This document shows, in pieces, positions 48,054-57,893 of a stretch of 64,000 nucleotides of DNA. The notes under the pieces are model-generated. The model searched no databases. It saw nothing but the letters and a program-made list of their open reading frames with translations, and had not been told where the DNA came from. The number at the start of each line of letters is the position of its first letter. The first letter of the stretch is position 1. Position numbers and translations under genes: made by a program. Source of the DNA: Crateriforma conspicua (GTDB taxonomy: Bacteria; Planctomycetota; Planctomycetia; Pirellulales; Pirellulaceae); the NCBI RefSeq assembly GCF_007752935.1, contig NZ_CP036319.1:1302001-1366000 (forward strand), in the 5' to 3' direction.

Positions 48054-48938
48054 ATGGAACTGCGACACCTGCGTTACTTTCTGGCGATTTCCAACCACAC
48101 CAGTTTTCGCATCGCTGCCGAAGAACTGCTGGTGTCTCAGCCGACACTGTCACAGCAGATGAAGGATCTGGAAAAAGAACTGGGGTGTTCGCTGTTCGAA
48201 CGCGCCGGACGGGGCATTCGGCTGACTCAAGCCGGCGTGCTGTTCGGTGAATACGCCCAGCGTGCGATCAACGTGTTGGACGAAGGCCAGGCTGCGATCG
48301 ATGAGTTCGATCAAATGTTGCGTGGGCGGATCCGAGTGGGAGTGGTTCAAACCGTGGGTGCGTACTTGATTCCGCCGGTTGTTGCGGAGTTCAAAAGCCA
48401 AAACCCCGGTGTCCAGTTAGTCGTCCACGAATTGTCCGCGGACGACGTGGAAAACGGACTGGTCGATGGCAGCCTGGATCTGGGGATTTCGTTCGAACCG
48501 ACGCGACGGCAATTGCACTGCCGATGGTTGTTCGGCGAGCGGTTCGTCCTGATCGTTCCGGCCGAGCACCTGTGGGCCAATCGCCGACGAATCCGTTTGG
48601 ACCAGATGGCGGGAGAACCGCTGTGCTTGATGACCAAAGACTTCTGCACGCGTCGCATGATCGACGCGGCCTTTGCACAGAATGATGTCGAATTACAAGT
48701 GGCCGTGGAAATGACATCGGTAGCCGGGTGTCTGGCAGTGACCAACGCCGGAGGACCACCGACGATCTTGCCTGAACTGGCGATGACCGGAACCGACCTG
48801 TCGGGAATTCGAATCGAAAGTCCGATGATCCGACGCAGCGTTTGCCTGTTGCAAGCTAGTGAGGAGGCGTCGATTCGTGCGACCAGCGAATTCGCCGACG
48901 CCGTGATCCATCACGTCGGCGCGGTGGCGGGTGGATGA
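48054..48938 (+). CDS. LysR-family transcriptional regulator (CynR-like)
   Basis: 294 residues. The N-terminal winged helix-turn-helix is MELRHLRYFLAISNHTSFR, AEELLVSQPTLSQQMKDLE, LFERAGRGIRLTQAG. The C-terminal ligand-binding domain has RIRVGVVQTVGAYLIPPVVA and PGVQLVVHELSADDVENGLV. Closest by eye to the CynR/CysB-type branch; the inducer is unknown. It diverges from the DUF167 gene and converges with the fucosidase gene (41 bp apart). Sites in the 97-bp divergent gap are its likely autoregulatory target. Confidence 0.92.
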   Translation: MELRHLRYFLAISNHTSFRIAAEELLVSQPTLSQQMKDLEKELGCSLFERAGRGIRLTQAGVLFGEYAQRAINVLDEGQAAIDEFDQMLRGRIRVGVVQTVGAYLIPPVVAEFKSQNPGVQLVVHELSADDVENGLVDGSLDLGISFEPTRRQLHCRWLFGERFVLIVPAEHLWANRRRIRLDQMAGEPLCLMTKDFCTRRMIDAAFAQNDVELQVAVEMTSVAGCLAVTNAGGPPTILPELAMTGTDLSGIRIESPMIRRSVCLLQASEEASIRATSEFADAVIHHVGAVAGG

Positions 48939-48979
48939 TTCACCACCGCCACCGCAGTAAGACGCCGGGAAGAAGGACC

Positions 48980-50461
48980 CTATTTCGCGGCGTCCAATTC
49001 AAAGCCGGTCAGCTTGAAACTGTACGCGCAATCACAGGGCAGATCGTCAGCGGCGATTGCCGGCATCTGGATGGTCAGCTGACCTTGGTCGTCCACTTCG
49101 TAAGCCAGCGTGCCGTCATGGCCCAGCAGTTGTACCGTGGCTTGGTCATCCGCCGATTGGACACGGACCGATTGCAGCTGGATCGCGGATTTGGGCCACC
49201 CCAGCGTGATCGCATAAACGGTGGTGCCGTCTTTGCTTTGTGTATACCGGACGTCGGCGGCGGAATATTCAAGCTTCAAAAATTCGCCGTGTTTCTTGAA
49301 TCCGCCTTCGGGTTCCACCGTCGGCCCTTCGCCGTAAGCCTTCCAAGGGCGCGTCGCATAGATGGCTTCGCCGTTGACGTTCATCCATTCGCCCAGTTCG
49401 GCCAACACCTGGCGTTGGTCGTCGGGGATCCGGCCGTTGGCCATCGGTGAAATGTTCAACAGGACGATTCCATTTTTGGCCACCGTGTCGACCAGAGCAT
49501 GAACCACCTTGTGCGTGGGTTTGATTTTCAGTGAATCGGTATAACACCAACTGCCCGTGCTGATCGTGTCGTCGGTCATCCAAACCTTTTCCGCCGCGCG
49601 TGGTTCACGAGACTTTTCGTGGTCCAGCACGCTCATGTCCAACGGCAAATCCTCCTGTTTGCGAACGATCACCACGTCGCGATCCCACTTCTTTGCCGCG
49701 TTCAAATAATAGGCGGCGAACTCCTGGCGATAGGACTCGGGGATCCGGTCCAGCCAACTGTCAAACCAAATGATGTCGGGTTGATATTGGTCGATCACTT
49801 CGGCCAATTTGTCCAACCACATTTGATGGAACTGCTCCGCCGGCATTTGGGCGTACAAGATCGCGGTTTCCTCGTTCTCATTGGCCGATGGATAGTCTTT
49901 GACCATTCCCTCAAAGTGGCCATAGAAATTCCGAGCGTGATGGAACGTGGCGATGGTTTTCATGCCTTCGGCACGGATCGCTTCGGTCAATTCACCCAAT
50001 AGATCGCGTTTGGGGCCTTTGTCCACCGAGTTCCAGGGCGTCGCCTGGCTGTCCCACAGCGAAAACCCATCGTGGTGTTCGGCCACCGGTCCGGCAAAAC
50101 GGGCCCCCGTGGCTTTGAACAGCTTGGCCCATTCGGTGGCATCAAATTCAGGCGTTTGCCACTGGTCGACAAAGCGGTGATAGCCGTATTTTCCCGGATC
50201 GCCGTAAACATCCACGTGATGTTTGTTGACTTGGTGTCCTTTCAAAAACATGTTCCGCGGATACCACTCACTGCCATAGGCCGGAACCGCGTACACGCCC
50301 CAGTGGAAATAGATTCCTAGCTTGGAATCCTTGAACCACTCCGGGGCCTCATCGTGCGCGGCCAACGATTGCCAGTCGGGCTTGAAATCTTGGCCTGACA
50401 GTCGGTTGGAAATGCTTGCCGCAGCGGCAAACGCCATCAAAGCGATTGCAAAGTGTCTCAT
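48980..50461 (-). CDS. Exported GH29 alpha-L-fucosidase
   Basis: 493 residues. The signal peptide is FAIALMAFAAAASISNRLSG. The GH29 TIM barrel follows: WFKDSKLGIYFHWGVYAVPA, EWYPRNMF, FDATEWAKLFKATGARFAG, AEHHDGFSLW and nucleophile Asp234 in IIWFDSWLDR. Later LLNISPMANGRIP and ITLGWPKSAI mark the C-terminal beta domain. It releases alpha-L-fucose from glycans, for example fucoidan or algal glycoproteins, in the periplasm or outside. The upstream 95 bp contain an AT-rich stretch with CGTTAACG. Confidence 0.93.
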   Translation of the reverse strand: MRHFAIALMAFAAAASISNRLSGQDFKPDWQSLAAHDEAPEWFKDSKLGIYFHWGVYAVPAYGSEWYPRNMFLKGHQVNKHHVDVYGDPGKYGYHRFVDQWQTPEFDATEWAKLFKATGARFAGPVAEHHDGFSLWDSQATPWNSVDKGPKRDLLGELTEAIRAEGMKTIATFHHARNFYGHFEGMVKDYPSANENEETAILYAQMPAEQFHQMWLDKLAEVIDQYQPDIIWFDSWLDRIPESYRQEFAAYYLNAAKKWDRDVVIVRKQEDLPLDMSVLDHEKSREPRAAEKVWMTDDTISTGSWCYTDSLKIKPTHKVVHALVDTVAKNGIVLLNISPMANGRIPDDQRQVLAELGEWMNVNGEAIYATRPWKAYGEGPTVEPEGGFKKHGEFLKLEYSAADVRYTQSKDGTTVYAITLGWPKSAIQLQSVRVQSADDQATVQLLGHDGTLAYEVDDQGQLTIQMPAIAADDLPCDCAYSFKLTGFELDAAK

Positions 50462-50500
50462 GGGTTATTTCGCTGAATAGAAGGTTAAAAAATAGTATAC

Positions 50501-50508
50501 CGTTAACG
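50501..50508. promoter_or_regulatory. Palindromic GTTAAC site upstream of fucosidase
   Basis: CGTTAACG at 50501-50508 lies 40 bp upstream of the fucosidase start and next to GTATAC (50495-50500). A GTTAAC palindrome also occurs upstream of the GH16 gene at 6652-6661. A shared regulator is only a guess. Confidence 0.3.
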
Positions 50509-50556
50509 TTCCCGCGGTGACGCCAAGTTAAACGATGGGATCGCCGCGCCACTTGA

Positions 50557-51417
50557 TCATGGTTGGATGGGTTCCAATCGGAATCCATGAACCCAGTCGT
50601 AATAGGTCGCGTTCTTCGTGTCGTCGCTTAGTTCTTCAGGTGTCGGTGGTGTTTCCCAGTTGTACGTCTCGGTGACCATGTTCAACTGCATCGGGTCGGT
50701 GAACGGTTCGCTGACGATCGACGTGTCCGGGTGAAGTGTGAATTGAAATTCATTATTGTGATAAAAGTGTGCCGTGTTGGCATCGACCCACCAGACGCCG
50801 TAGGTATGGAATTCGTCGGCGGCTGATACCTTGAATTCGCTTTGTCCGGGCTGAGACTTCGAATACTTTTTGCCGTTCTCGCGAATCCAAACGTGCGTGT
50901 TTGAAAACATGCCGAACGGTCGATTCGGATGCTTCTTAGGACCACCGATGGTTTCTTGGACATCCAATTCTTGCGCGATCCAGCGATCTTCGACTTTGCG
51001 TCCACGATTGGAAAACCAAAACGTGGATGACATCGACACTTTCGAAGCTTTCATGCGTACTTCGTAGTATCCGAAGTGTGCTTGATTGCTTTTGGAGCAA
51101 ACGGCGCCGCCGGCGATGGTGTATGGCCCATCTGGCTGGTCCAGCACACTGTTTCGAATCCGCAATTTGCCGTCGACGATCGATACCGCCGAAGGCATGA
51201 ATTTTGCCGGGGATCGTCCTTTCCACGTCGGATGGTGGTCGTACCACTTGTCAGCGTCCAAATGGTCCCCGTCGAATTCGTCGGTGAACCTTGGATCGGG
51301 AACCCATCGATAGCCTTCCGGTGGTGTTGGTGGTTCCGCATTAGCGATTGTTTGGAAAGCAAAAAGAAACGTCAGAGCGAAAAACAGGAATCGTTTTGGA
51401 ATGGTAAGCAGTGTCAT
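50557..51417 (-). CDS. Exported GH16 glycoside hydrolase (carrageenase/agarase-like)
   Basis: 286 residues from the ATG at 51417; the frame is open to 51600 but without similarity. Signal peptide PKRFLFFALTFLFAFQTIANA. A single GH16 domain carries the catalytic signature ELDVQETIGG with Glu150, Asp152 and Glu155. Other strands are GYYEVRMKASKVSMSSTFWF, FHTYGVWWVDANTAHFYHN and YYDWVHGFRL. With a TFWFSNRG approach loop it looks closer to kappa-carrageenase or agarase than to laminarinase. Paralogous to 6732-7640 (similar length, different catalytic context). It lies 95 bp upstream of, and on the same strand as, the fucosidase gene. Confidence 0.85.
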   Translation of the reverse strand: MTLLTIPKRFLFFALTFLFAFQTIANAEPPTPPEGYRWVPDPRFTDEFDGDHLDADKWYDHHPTWKGRSPAKFMPSAVSIVDGKLRIRNSVLDQPDGPYTIAGGAVCSKSNQAHFGYYEVRMKASKVSMSSTFWFSNRGRKVEDRWIAQELDVQETIGGPKKHPNRPFGMFSNTHVWIRENGKKYSKSQPGQSEFKVSAADEFHTYGVWWVDANTAHFYHNNEFQFTLHPDTSIVSEPFTDPMQLNMVTETYNWETPPTPEELSDDTKNATYYDWVHGFRLEPIQP

Positions 51418-51596
51418 TGCAGACTGGGGTGGGAATGGGACATGCGGGAAAGGTAGATGCGTTGAATGAAACGCCCTCAGATGGGGGCGGAAACCTTTGT
51501 TTGGCTTCCGCAGAAAAGCGGGCATGGATGCCGGTGGATCCGATGCACGCCCGCAAGGGAAGCGAAGCAAAATCAAAGTCGCTTGAAAACGTTCGA

Positions 51597-54125
51597 TCAA
51601 TCGTTGTCGGTTGAATGCAAACTCAAGGTCGATGCATCAAGCCCTTCCGAGGTGGCAGTGATCTTGATGTCGCCGGCGACGTCGGCTTTGGATCGCACGA
51701 TCAGCATGCACAGACCGTTGAACGCGTACCGCTGATCCGCTTGGAACGGTTCGGTTGACGCAGGATTTCCGTTGCCGACCGCTGCGATTTCCGCAGGTCC
51801 GTCAATGCTGAACTTCACCAAGTTGTCGGCCCGCGGACAGAAATTGCCTTCGCCGTCTTGGATCTGCACCGTGACAAAAGACAGGTCCATTCCATCGGCG
51901 GCGATTTCGGAGCGATCGGCCGAAAGCTGGATCTGTTTCGGGGCGGACGCGGTGACGAACCTTTTGCGACTGACAGGTTTTTCGTCGACATACCCGACGA
52001 CCTCGATGGACCCTGGTTGATAGGGAACCACCCACTGCAGCCGATACTTCGAATCATAAGTCTGTTCGGGGACCACCTTTGCCGACATCGGCAACGTGAC
52101 GGGGGCACTGAAGCGAGCTTTGCGTCCCTGTGATTCGCCGTTGACGATCAACTCGACTTCGTCGCAATTGGTATAGCAGACCACGGGCGTGTCTTCGCCG
52201 ATCCGTTCGGGCCAGGTCCAGTGCGGCAGGACATGAACCATCGGGGTGTCGGTCCATTGGCTTTGGTACAGATAGAATCGGTCCTTGGGAAATCCGCAAA
52301 GGTCAACGATTCCGAAAAACGAGCTGCGTACTGGCCAATCGCCGTTCCAATAGCCGTTGGTTGAATTGTCACGACCACCGTACGGGGTCGGTTCACCCAA
52401 GTAATCAAAGCCGGTCCAAACGAATTCGCCCAGAATGTTCGGGTTCTCTTCCAGCGACTGGAACTCAAAGTCCGGCGGGTACGCCCAGACCGGACCGATG
52501 AAGTCATAACTGGTGACTTGTTTGGACGGGTGAGTGTCGTATTTCACTAGGGGGAAATGGTACTCGCCACGTGTGCTGACACAGCTGCTGGTTTCCGATC
52601 CACACATGATCCAATCGGGATGGTTCTCGGTGACTTCCTGGTATCGCATGGGCTTGTAATTCCAGCCCACGATATCGACTTCGGCGGCCAAACCGTTCAC
52701 CTCCGCGCCGGGATAGTAGTTGAAGCCGGCTGCGACCGGTCGCGTCGCGTCTTGGTCATGGCAAATTTCAGTCAGGCGTCGGGCTTGTTTCCAGCCGTCT
52801 TTTCGCCCTTGCTCCAGGATCTCGTTACCGATGCTCCACATGATCACGCTGGGATGGTTGCGGTCACGAAGGATCATGTCGCGCAAGTCACGCTCGGACC
52901 ACTCGTCGAAGAATTTGTTGTAACCATTTTCAACTTTGGCGATTTGCCACACGTCAAACGATTCGTCCATCACGACCAAACCCAACTCGTCACAGCATTC
53001 CAGTTGCTCGGGCGACGGCGGGTTGTGGCTGGTTCGGATCGCGTTGACGCCCATCGATTTCATGATTTCTAACTGACGCATCGTGGCGCGTCGGTTAACG
53101 GCCGCACCGAGTGGTCCAAGGTCGTGGTGCAGACAGACGCCTTTGAATTTGACCGGTTGACCGTTCAGGACGAATCCGTTTTCAACGCTGAAATCGATGG
53201 TGCGGATCCCGAATCGCGTCACATAGCGGTCCAGGACTTCCCCGTCGGCCGAAACGATCTTGCTGACCGCGTGATAAAGGTTCGGTTGACTGATGTCCCA
53301 CAGCTTGGGCTGATCCACGTTCAATTCGGTTGAAACAGTGACCGCCTTTTCTGGTTTCCCCTCGATCGGCTGCGTGGACTGGGCGATGGATTGGCCGGAC
53401 GCATCCAGGACGGTCGTTTGCAATTCTCCGGTGCAATTGTTCGCGTCGGCGCAGCGTATGCTTGTTTCGATCGCAATAACCGCCTGTTCCGCGGTGACCG
53501 TCGGTGTCGTGATCGACGTGCCCCAGTGATCGACATGCATCGGTGACTTGCGATCCAACCAAACGTTCCGATAGATGCCCGCACCGGGATACCAGCGTGA
53601 CGACAGGTCTTCCGGGGCAAGGCGAACGGCGATGACGTTGGCTTCGTCACCAAAATTCAGATGTTCGGTCAGGTCACAGACAAAACCCATGTAGCCGAAC
53701 GGTCGTTGACCGACCTTGTGGCCGTTCAGCCAGACTTCCGCGTTGTACATCGCACCGTCGAATTCGACGCTGACTTGTTTACCGCGGTCGGTTGCCGGCA
53801 ACGTGAACGACTTGCGATACCACCCGATGCCGTGGAACGGCAGGCCGCCACAGCGGGCGTTGTATTGAATGTCAAACGGGCCTTCGATCGCCCAATCGTG
53901 TGGCAGACGCAACGGACGCCAGGACGCATCATCGTATTGGGCGTTCTGTGCGTGTTCGGCGGCGCCGCGGTGGAAACGCCAATCGTTGTTGAAGCTTTCG
54001 CGTCCCATGCGTTGAAGGTTTTCGGCCGAAGCGACCGACCCCATCAAAATCACACATGCGCACACCAGCAGTGGCAGTCGCGATCGTGGGCAAACACGAA
54101 ATTGAAATCCGGTCGATCGTCGCAT
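51597..54125 (-). CDS. Exported GH2 beta-galactosidase with C-terminal Ig-like domains
   Basis: 842 residues from the ATG at 54125. Signal peptide RLPLLVCACVILMGSVASA. Sugar-binding jelly roll (FNNDWRFHRGAAEH, LPHDWAIEGPF, GWYRKSFTLPA), Ig-like domain and TIM barrel with acid/base Glu435 in WSIGNEILEQG and nucleophile Glu511 in CGSETSSC. Beyond it come DUF4982-like and Ig-like domains (VELIVNGESQGRK, YQPGSIEVVGYVDEKPVS, IAADGMDLSFVTVQIQDGEG). This long form is typical of polysaccharide-utilisation loci. It ends 179 bp upstream of the GH16 gene and may be co-expressed with it and the fucosidase. Confidence 0.9.
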   Translation of the reverse strand: MRRSTGFQFRVCPRSRLPLLVCACVILMGSVASAENLQRMGRESFNNDWRFHRGAAEHAQNAQYDDASWRPLRLPHDWAIEGPFDIQYNARCGGLPFHGIGWYRKSFTLPATDRGKQVSVEFDGAMYNAEVWLNGHKVGQRPFGYMGFVCDLTEHLNFGDEANVIAVRLAPEDLSSRWYPGAGIYRNVWLDRKSPMHVDHWGTSITTPTVTAEQAVIAIETSIRCADANNCTGELQTTVLDASGQSIAQSTQPIEGKPEKAVTVSTELNVDQPKLWDISQPNLYHAVSKIVSADGEVLDRYVTRFGIRTIDFSVENGFVLNGQPVKFKGVCLHHDLGPLGAAVNRRATMRQLEIMKSMGVNAIRTSHNPPSPEQLECCDELGLVVMDESFDVWQIAKVENGYNKFFDEWSERDLRDMILRDRNHPSVIMWSIGNEILEQGRKDGWKQARRLTEICHDQDATRPVAAGFNYYPGAEVNGLAAEVDIVGWNYKPMRYQEVTENHPDWIMCGSETSSCVSTRGEYHFPLVKYDTHPSKQVTSYDFIGPVWAYPPDFEFQSLEENPNILGEFVWTGFDYLGEPTPYGGRDNSTNGYWNGDWPVRSSFFGIVDLCGFPKDRFYLYQSQWTDTPMVHVLPHWTWPERIGEDTPVVCYTNCDEVELIVNGESQGRKARFSAPVTLPMSAKVVPEQTYDSKYRLQWVVPYQPGSIEVVGYVDEKPVSRKRFVTASAPKQIQLSADRSEIAADGMDLSFVTVQIQDGEGNFCPRADNLVKFSIDGPAEIAAVGNGNPASTEPFQADQRYAFNGLCMLIVRSKADVAGDIKITATSEGLDASTLSLHSTDND

Positions 54126-54290
54126 CGTCGGCGAATCCTTCGGGTGGGCAAAAGATTGGGGGGAAGGCCAGACGATGCGAATCTTCAAGACGTTCGACAA
54201 CGACGGCGGCGGGGCAGACCCGTATCATCGTCGAAGTGTTAACAATTTGGAAGCGTCGGAACAGACTGTCGCAGGTCCCCGGACGGAGAC

Positions 54291-55274
54291 TTATTGATTC
54301 GACGGAACGTCACGGAATCGCTGGTGACAGACACGGCAATCGTGTGAGATTTTTTCGATTCTGCGGAGACTCATTTTGGCGGCGGACCGATTCTGTGACG
54401 CCCGCGCCACCGATTGCCGGAGCGCTTTCGAATTCGCGATTGATCGTTGTAATTGTTCGACAAAGTCATCGCCGAGCGATTCTTGCCGGGCAATGCGATC
54501 GGCTTCGACAAAGGCTTCCATCAACAGCAATGCTTGGTGATCTTTGTCGAGGTCAGGATGGTTGGCGGGCGGTTCCCAGGCATTCGCGGCGATTCGACGC
54601 AGGTGCGACAAGCGTGTTTCCAGGTCCACCATCAGTTGGGCCATCGCGGGCACATCAGCAATGCTGGGAAAGGCGACACCGCTTTGATTCAACGCGGCGT
54701 CGGACAGAGGTTGGGCGTCGGCGACGGAGGCAAACAGCCCGCGATACTGTGGGCCCGTTCCGGCGATGCGAAGTGTCTGGTCGGCTTGGTTTTCATTGAT
54801 CAAACCGGCGCCCAAGCAGGCCACCGCGGCGGCGGCGGGGCTGCGATGCTTGCCGTGATGGCAATGAATAAAGATGGGGCCCGGCAATTGGTTGACCGCT
54901 TGGGCCAATTCCAGTGAACGTTCCGCAGGAATACCGTCATAGCCGTGAGGCAGATGGACGTAGCGCAATCCTTGTCGTTCGGCGGCATCGACATCGGGCA
55001 ACGCGGCATCCACGCTGATCACTGTGCGAATGCCCAATGCGGCCAATTCCGCGAACGCGTCGTCGTTATCGGGCAACCCACCAGAAAACACCCGGTCGTG
55101 CAATTGCACCAAGTTGGGAACATGACGGGTGGGCATCTTTTGTGGATGCGGGACCGACGCGTTTTTCTCAGGCTGGTCGGCAACACTGTGTGTTGTCAGG
55201 ATGTCGCCAAAGAAGATGGACAGCATCACAGCAGCGATTGCCGCCTTGATTGTTTGCCCCCAAAACATGCCCAT
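54291..55274 (-). CDS. Exported dual-specificity-phosphatase-like protein with C-terminal cytochrome c motif
   Basis: 327 residues. Signal peptide IKAAIAAVMLSIFFGDIL. The first half is a protein tyrosine/dual-specificity phosphatase fold: VFSGGLPDNDDAFAELAALG, IRTVISVDAALP, LRYVHLPHGYDGIP and the P-loop HCHHGKHRS with Cys138 and Arg144 (CX5R). The second half is a helical region (LETRLSHLRRIAANAW, KALRQSVARASQNRSAAKMS) ending in a heme-binding motif CRVCH (Cys313, Cys316, His317) 10 residues from the C-terminus, the arrangement of a cytochrome c'. Such a fusion is rare. Both active sites look intact. Function unknown: perhaps a redox-linked periplasmic phosphatase. Confidence 0.75.
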   Translation of the reverse strand: MGMFWGQTIKAAIAAVMLSIFFGDILTTHSVADQPEKNASVPHPQKMPTRHVPNLVQLHDRVFSGGLPDNDDAFAELAALGIRTVISVDAALPDVDAAERQGLRYVHLPHGYDGIPAERSLELAQAVNQLPGPIFIHCHHGKHRSPAAAAVACLGAGLINENQADQTLRIAGTGPQYRGLFASVADAQPLSDAALNQSGVAFPSIADVPAMAQLMVDLETRLSHLRRIAANAWEPPANHPDLDKDHQALLLMEAFVEADRIARQESLGDDFVEQLQRSIANSKALRQSVARASQNRSAAKMSLRRIEKISHDCRVCHQRFRDVPSNQ

Positions 55275-55379
55275 CCAAGTGTCCCATTGAACCAGTGCTT
55301 TACCTAGGTCGCTGGGACTAGCTTAGTCGATTTCAGATCGGCGTTCGTCTTTGCGCGATCGTGAGTGGACCTGTAATGC

Positions 55380-56264
55380 TTAGAAGGTTTCAGGATAGAC
55401 GACCAATTCAATCCGACGATTGGCCGCACGACCGGCGGGGGTGTCATTGGATTGCCGTGGATTGTTGGCACCTTGAGCCACGGTGAACAATTGGTGGATC
55501 GGCATTCCTGCACGGCGGACCATGAAGTCCAGTACGGCACCCGACTGTGCGGCACTCAATTGATGGCTGGTCGCGACATCGCCGCCATAGACTGGCGAAT
55601 TGTCGGTGTAACCTTCCACGGCGATGCGTTGTCGGGGAAACACGGTGCGCAGCTGTGCGGCAACGGGATCCAAGATTCCGGCCGCTTGCGGGATCATCTG
55701 GTTGGTTCCCGCGCGAAATAACTGATCTGCGGGCAAGATGATGCGAACCACATCGCCGTCGGGCTGGACGGCCAAGTTGGGAAGGTTCAGCCGCGATGCT
55801 TGCGCGGACAAATTGGTGTTCGGCCGAATGGTCGCGCCGCCACGCATTTGAGTGGACGCTTGAAAACTGCGGACCTGGTTTTCCGCCTGGTTCGCAGCCA
55901 TTCGTGCGGATTCAAACTGGTTGGTGACCTCGGCAAGCTGTGTGCGTACCAATCGCAGTTCGTCCTTATAGACCTGAGCCTGCTGTTCGCTTTGGGCCAA
56001 CTGCGTGGTCAGCTGGCGATTGTTATCGTCCAGCAACTGAACGCGTCGGCTGAGTTCGGCGATCTGGGCCTGCGTGGGATTGTTGGCCACCGCGACGGGT
56101 TGCCCCTGCCATGCGGCACCGCCGGGGGTGGCCAAATATGGATTTTGTGTACAGCCGGACACGACCGCCGCAATCAGCCAGACGGACAACAGCAGCGCAG
56201 CACGCACGCGACCAGGCGAATCCTGGGTGCGGCGTCGGGCGTTCATGGCAATGGGCGTTGGCAT
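55380..56264 (-). CDS. OmpA-family lipoprotein with coiled coil
   Basis: 294 residues; the ATG at 56246 (MNARRRTQ) is an equally good start. Lipoprotein signal LLLSVWLIAAVVSGC with Cys as acylation site. A central coiled coil (about residues 65-125, AQIAELSRRVQLLDDNNRQL) precedes the OmpA C-terminal peptidoglycan-binding domain: VEGYTDNSPV, SAAQSGAVLDFMVRRAGM and GRAANRRIELVV, with the Asp and Arg residues that contact diaminopimelate. It probably anchors the outer membrane to peptidoglycan. Adjacent genes suggest no specific partner. Confidence 0.85.
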   Translation of the reverse strand: MPTPIAMNARRRTQDSPGRVRAALLLSVWLIAAVVSGCTQNPYLATPGGAAWQGQPVAVANNPTQAQIAELSRRVQLLDDNNRQLTTQLAQSEQQAQVYKDELRLVRTQLAEVTNQFESARMAANQAENQVRSFQASTQMRGGATIRPNTNLSAQASRLNLPNLAVQPDGDVVRIILPADQLFRAGTNQMIPQAAGILDPVAAQLRTVFPRQRIAVEGYTDNSPVYGGDVATSHQLSAAQSGAVLDFMVRRAGMPIHQLFTVAQGANNPRQSNDTPAGRAANRRIELVVYPETF

Positions 56265-56389
56265 CGTAAAGGGTCCGTTCGACCGTCAATGCGGTCTGTC
56301 GACGGGGCTGATAGCATGGGACTTTAGAAAATCTTTGAAAAACGTCGCAAGAGCATTCGTTTCCCACAATTCGCAGGTGGATACGCACG

Positions 56390-57880
56390 ATGGCAACGAA
56401 TCGGTATCGCTGGTCAACCGCAACGGCGCTGGTTTCAAGGCGACTGCTTTGCGCCGGGGGCCTCTGCCTGGCGTTTGCTGCGGCGGTTTGCCCGGCGACT
56501 GGGGCGGAAGAATCGCGAGCCGATCAACGGGGGATCGAGCCTTGGGCCGAAAACCGTTGGTACTGGTCATACCGTGGGGAACCCGTGTTGCTGTTGGGCG
56601 GAAGCGATGATGACAACCTGTTTCAGTGGCCCGCCGATGAATTGAAAGCCCAGCTGGACCGCATTCAAGCCGCCGGCGGAAACGTCGTTCGCAACACGAT
56701 GTCCGATCGGCCCGATCGTGGTACCGAGGTCTATCCGTTCTTGCGGTTGGACAATGGCAAGTACGACCTGTCGCGGTGGAACCCAAAGTACTGGGAACGC
56801 TTTGAACGATTTCTACGTTGGACCGCCCAGCGTGACATCTTTGTGCAAATCGAAATCTGGGATCGGTTCGACTATGCGGACTTGGCCGGTCGCGGACCAC
56901 GACGCTGGATCGACCATCCGTACAACCCGGCAAATAACGTGAACTACACGTTTGACGAATCCGGATTCGCAAAAACCTATCCCGACCATCCCGGTCAAAA
57001 CAAACAGCCCTTTTTCTTCACAACGCCGCGGCAACGTGACAACCAAGTCGTGCTGAAATACCAGCAGCGACAAGTCGCCAAGTTGTTACAGCATTCGTTG
57101 CAATACGACCACGTGTTGTATTGCATCGATAACGAAACGCGGGCGCAACCACAGTGGGGACAGTACTGGGCGGATTTCATCAAGCAACGCGCCCAGGATG
57201 CCGGACGTACGGTCATGGTGACCGAAATGTGGGACGACTGGAATTTATCGGCCACGTCACACCGGGAAACCTTCGACCATCCGGAGATTTACGACTACGT
57301 CGACGTGTCGCAGAACAATCACAACAGCGGTGAGAAACACTGGCAAAACTTTTTGTTCGTGCGTGACTATCTGAAAAGTCAGCCGCGTCCGATGAACACC
57401 ACCAAAACCTATGGGGCCGATGGGAACAAGTTTGGCCATCGTGACCAAGACGCGATCGAACGGTTTTGGCGTCATCTGTTGGCCGGGGCCGCTTCGATTC
57501 GGTTCCATCGTCCCGATTCGGGAATCGGGATCAACGACAAGGCGGTGGCATGCTTGCGGGCGGCTCGTGACGTGGAGCAATTGGTGCCACTGTGGAATGT
57601 GAATCCCAAGAATGATCTGTTGATCGGGCGGCAAGCCAACGAAGCCTATGCTGCCGCGGGTAAGGACGACCAAACGTTGGTGATTTTCTTTCCCGCCAAT
57701 GCCACCACCGCCGAAGTTGCGGTGCGCGACACGGGCCAGCGAACGGCGGATTGGATTTCTATCGACACCGATCAGCGGATGCAAACCCGCATGGGGAACA
57801 AGGAACTGATGCGTCTGCGACCACCGAACGGCGGAAACTGGGCTTTGGTGCTACGCGGTGAGGTGCACGCCGAACGCTGA
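56390..57880 (+). CDS. Exported TIM-barrel glycoside-hydrolase-like protein (DUF4038-like)
   Basis: 496 residues. Signal peptide LLCAGGLCLAFAAAVCPATG. The mature part has a TIM-barrel beginning YRGEPVLLLGGSDDDNLFQW, AAGGNVVRNTMSDRP, RFERFLRWTAQRDIFVQIEI, with IDNETRAQPQWGQYWADFI (candidate acid/base Glu) and a later VMVTEMWDD (candidate nucleophile Glu). A small beta-sandwich tail follows. This resembles DUF4038/GH140-type and cellulase-like enzymes; I cannot name a substrate. It faces the Tat-exported isomerase gene, whose stop is 13 bp away. Confidence 0.68.
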   Translation: MATNRYRWSTATALVSRRLLCAGGLCLAFAAAVCPATGAEESRADQRGIEPWAENRWYWSYRGEPVLLLGGSDDDNLFQWPADELKAQLDRIQAAGGNVVRNTMSDRPDRGTEVYPFLRLDNGKYDLSRWNPKYWERFERFLRWTAQRDIFVQIEIWDRFDYADLAGRGPRRWIDHPYNPANNVNYTFDESGFAKTYPDHPGQNKQPFFFTTPRQRDNQVVLKYQQRQVAKLLQHSLQYDHVLYCIDNETRAQPQWGQYWADFIKQRAQDAGRTVMVTEMWDDWNLSATSHRETFDHPEIYDYVDVSQNNHNSGEKHWQNFLFVRDYLKSQPRPMNTTKTYGADGNKFGHRDQDAIERFWRHLLAGAASIRFHRPDSGIGINDKAVACLRAARDVEQLVPLWNVNPKNDLLIGRQANEAYAAAGKDDQTLVIFFPANATTAEVAVRDTGQRTADWISIDTDQRMQTRMGNKELMRLRPPNGGNWALVLRGEVHAER

Positions 57881-57893
57881 TACGATGCCTGGG

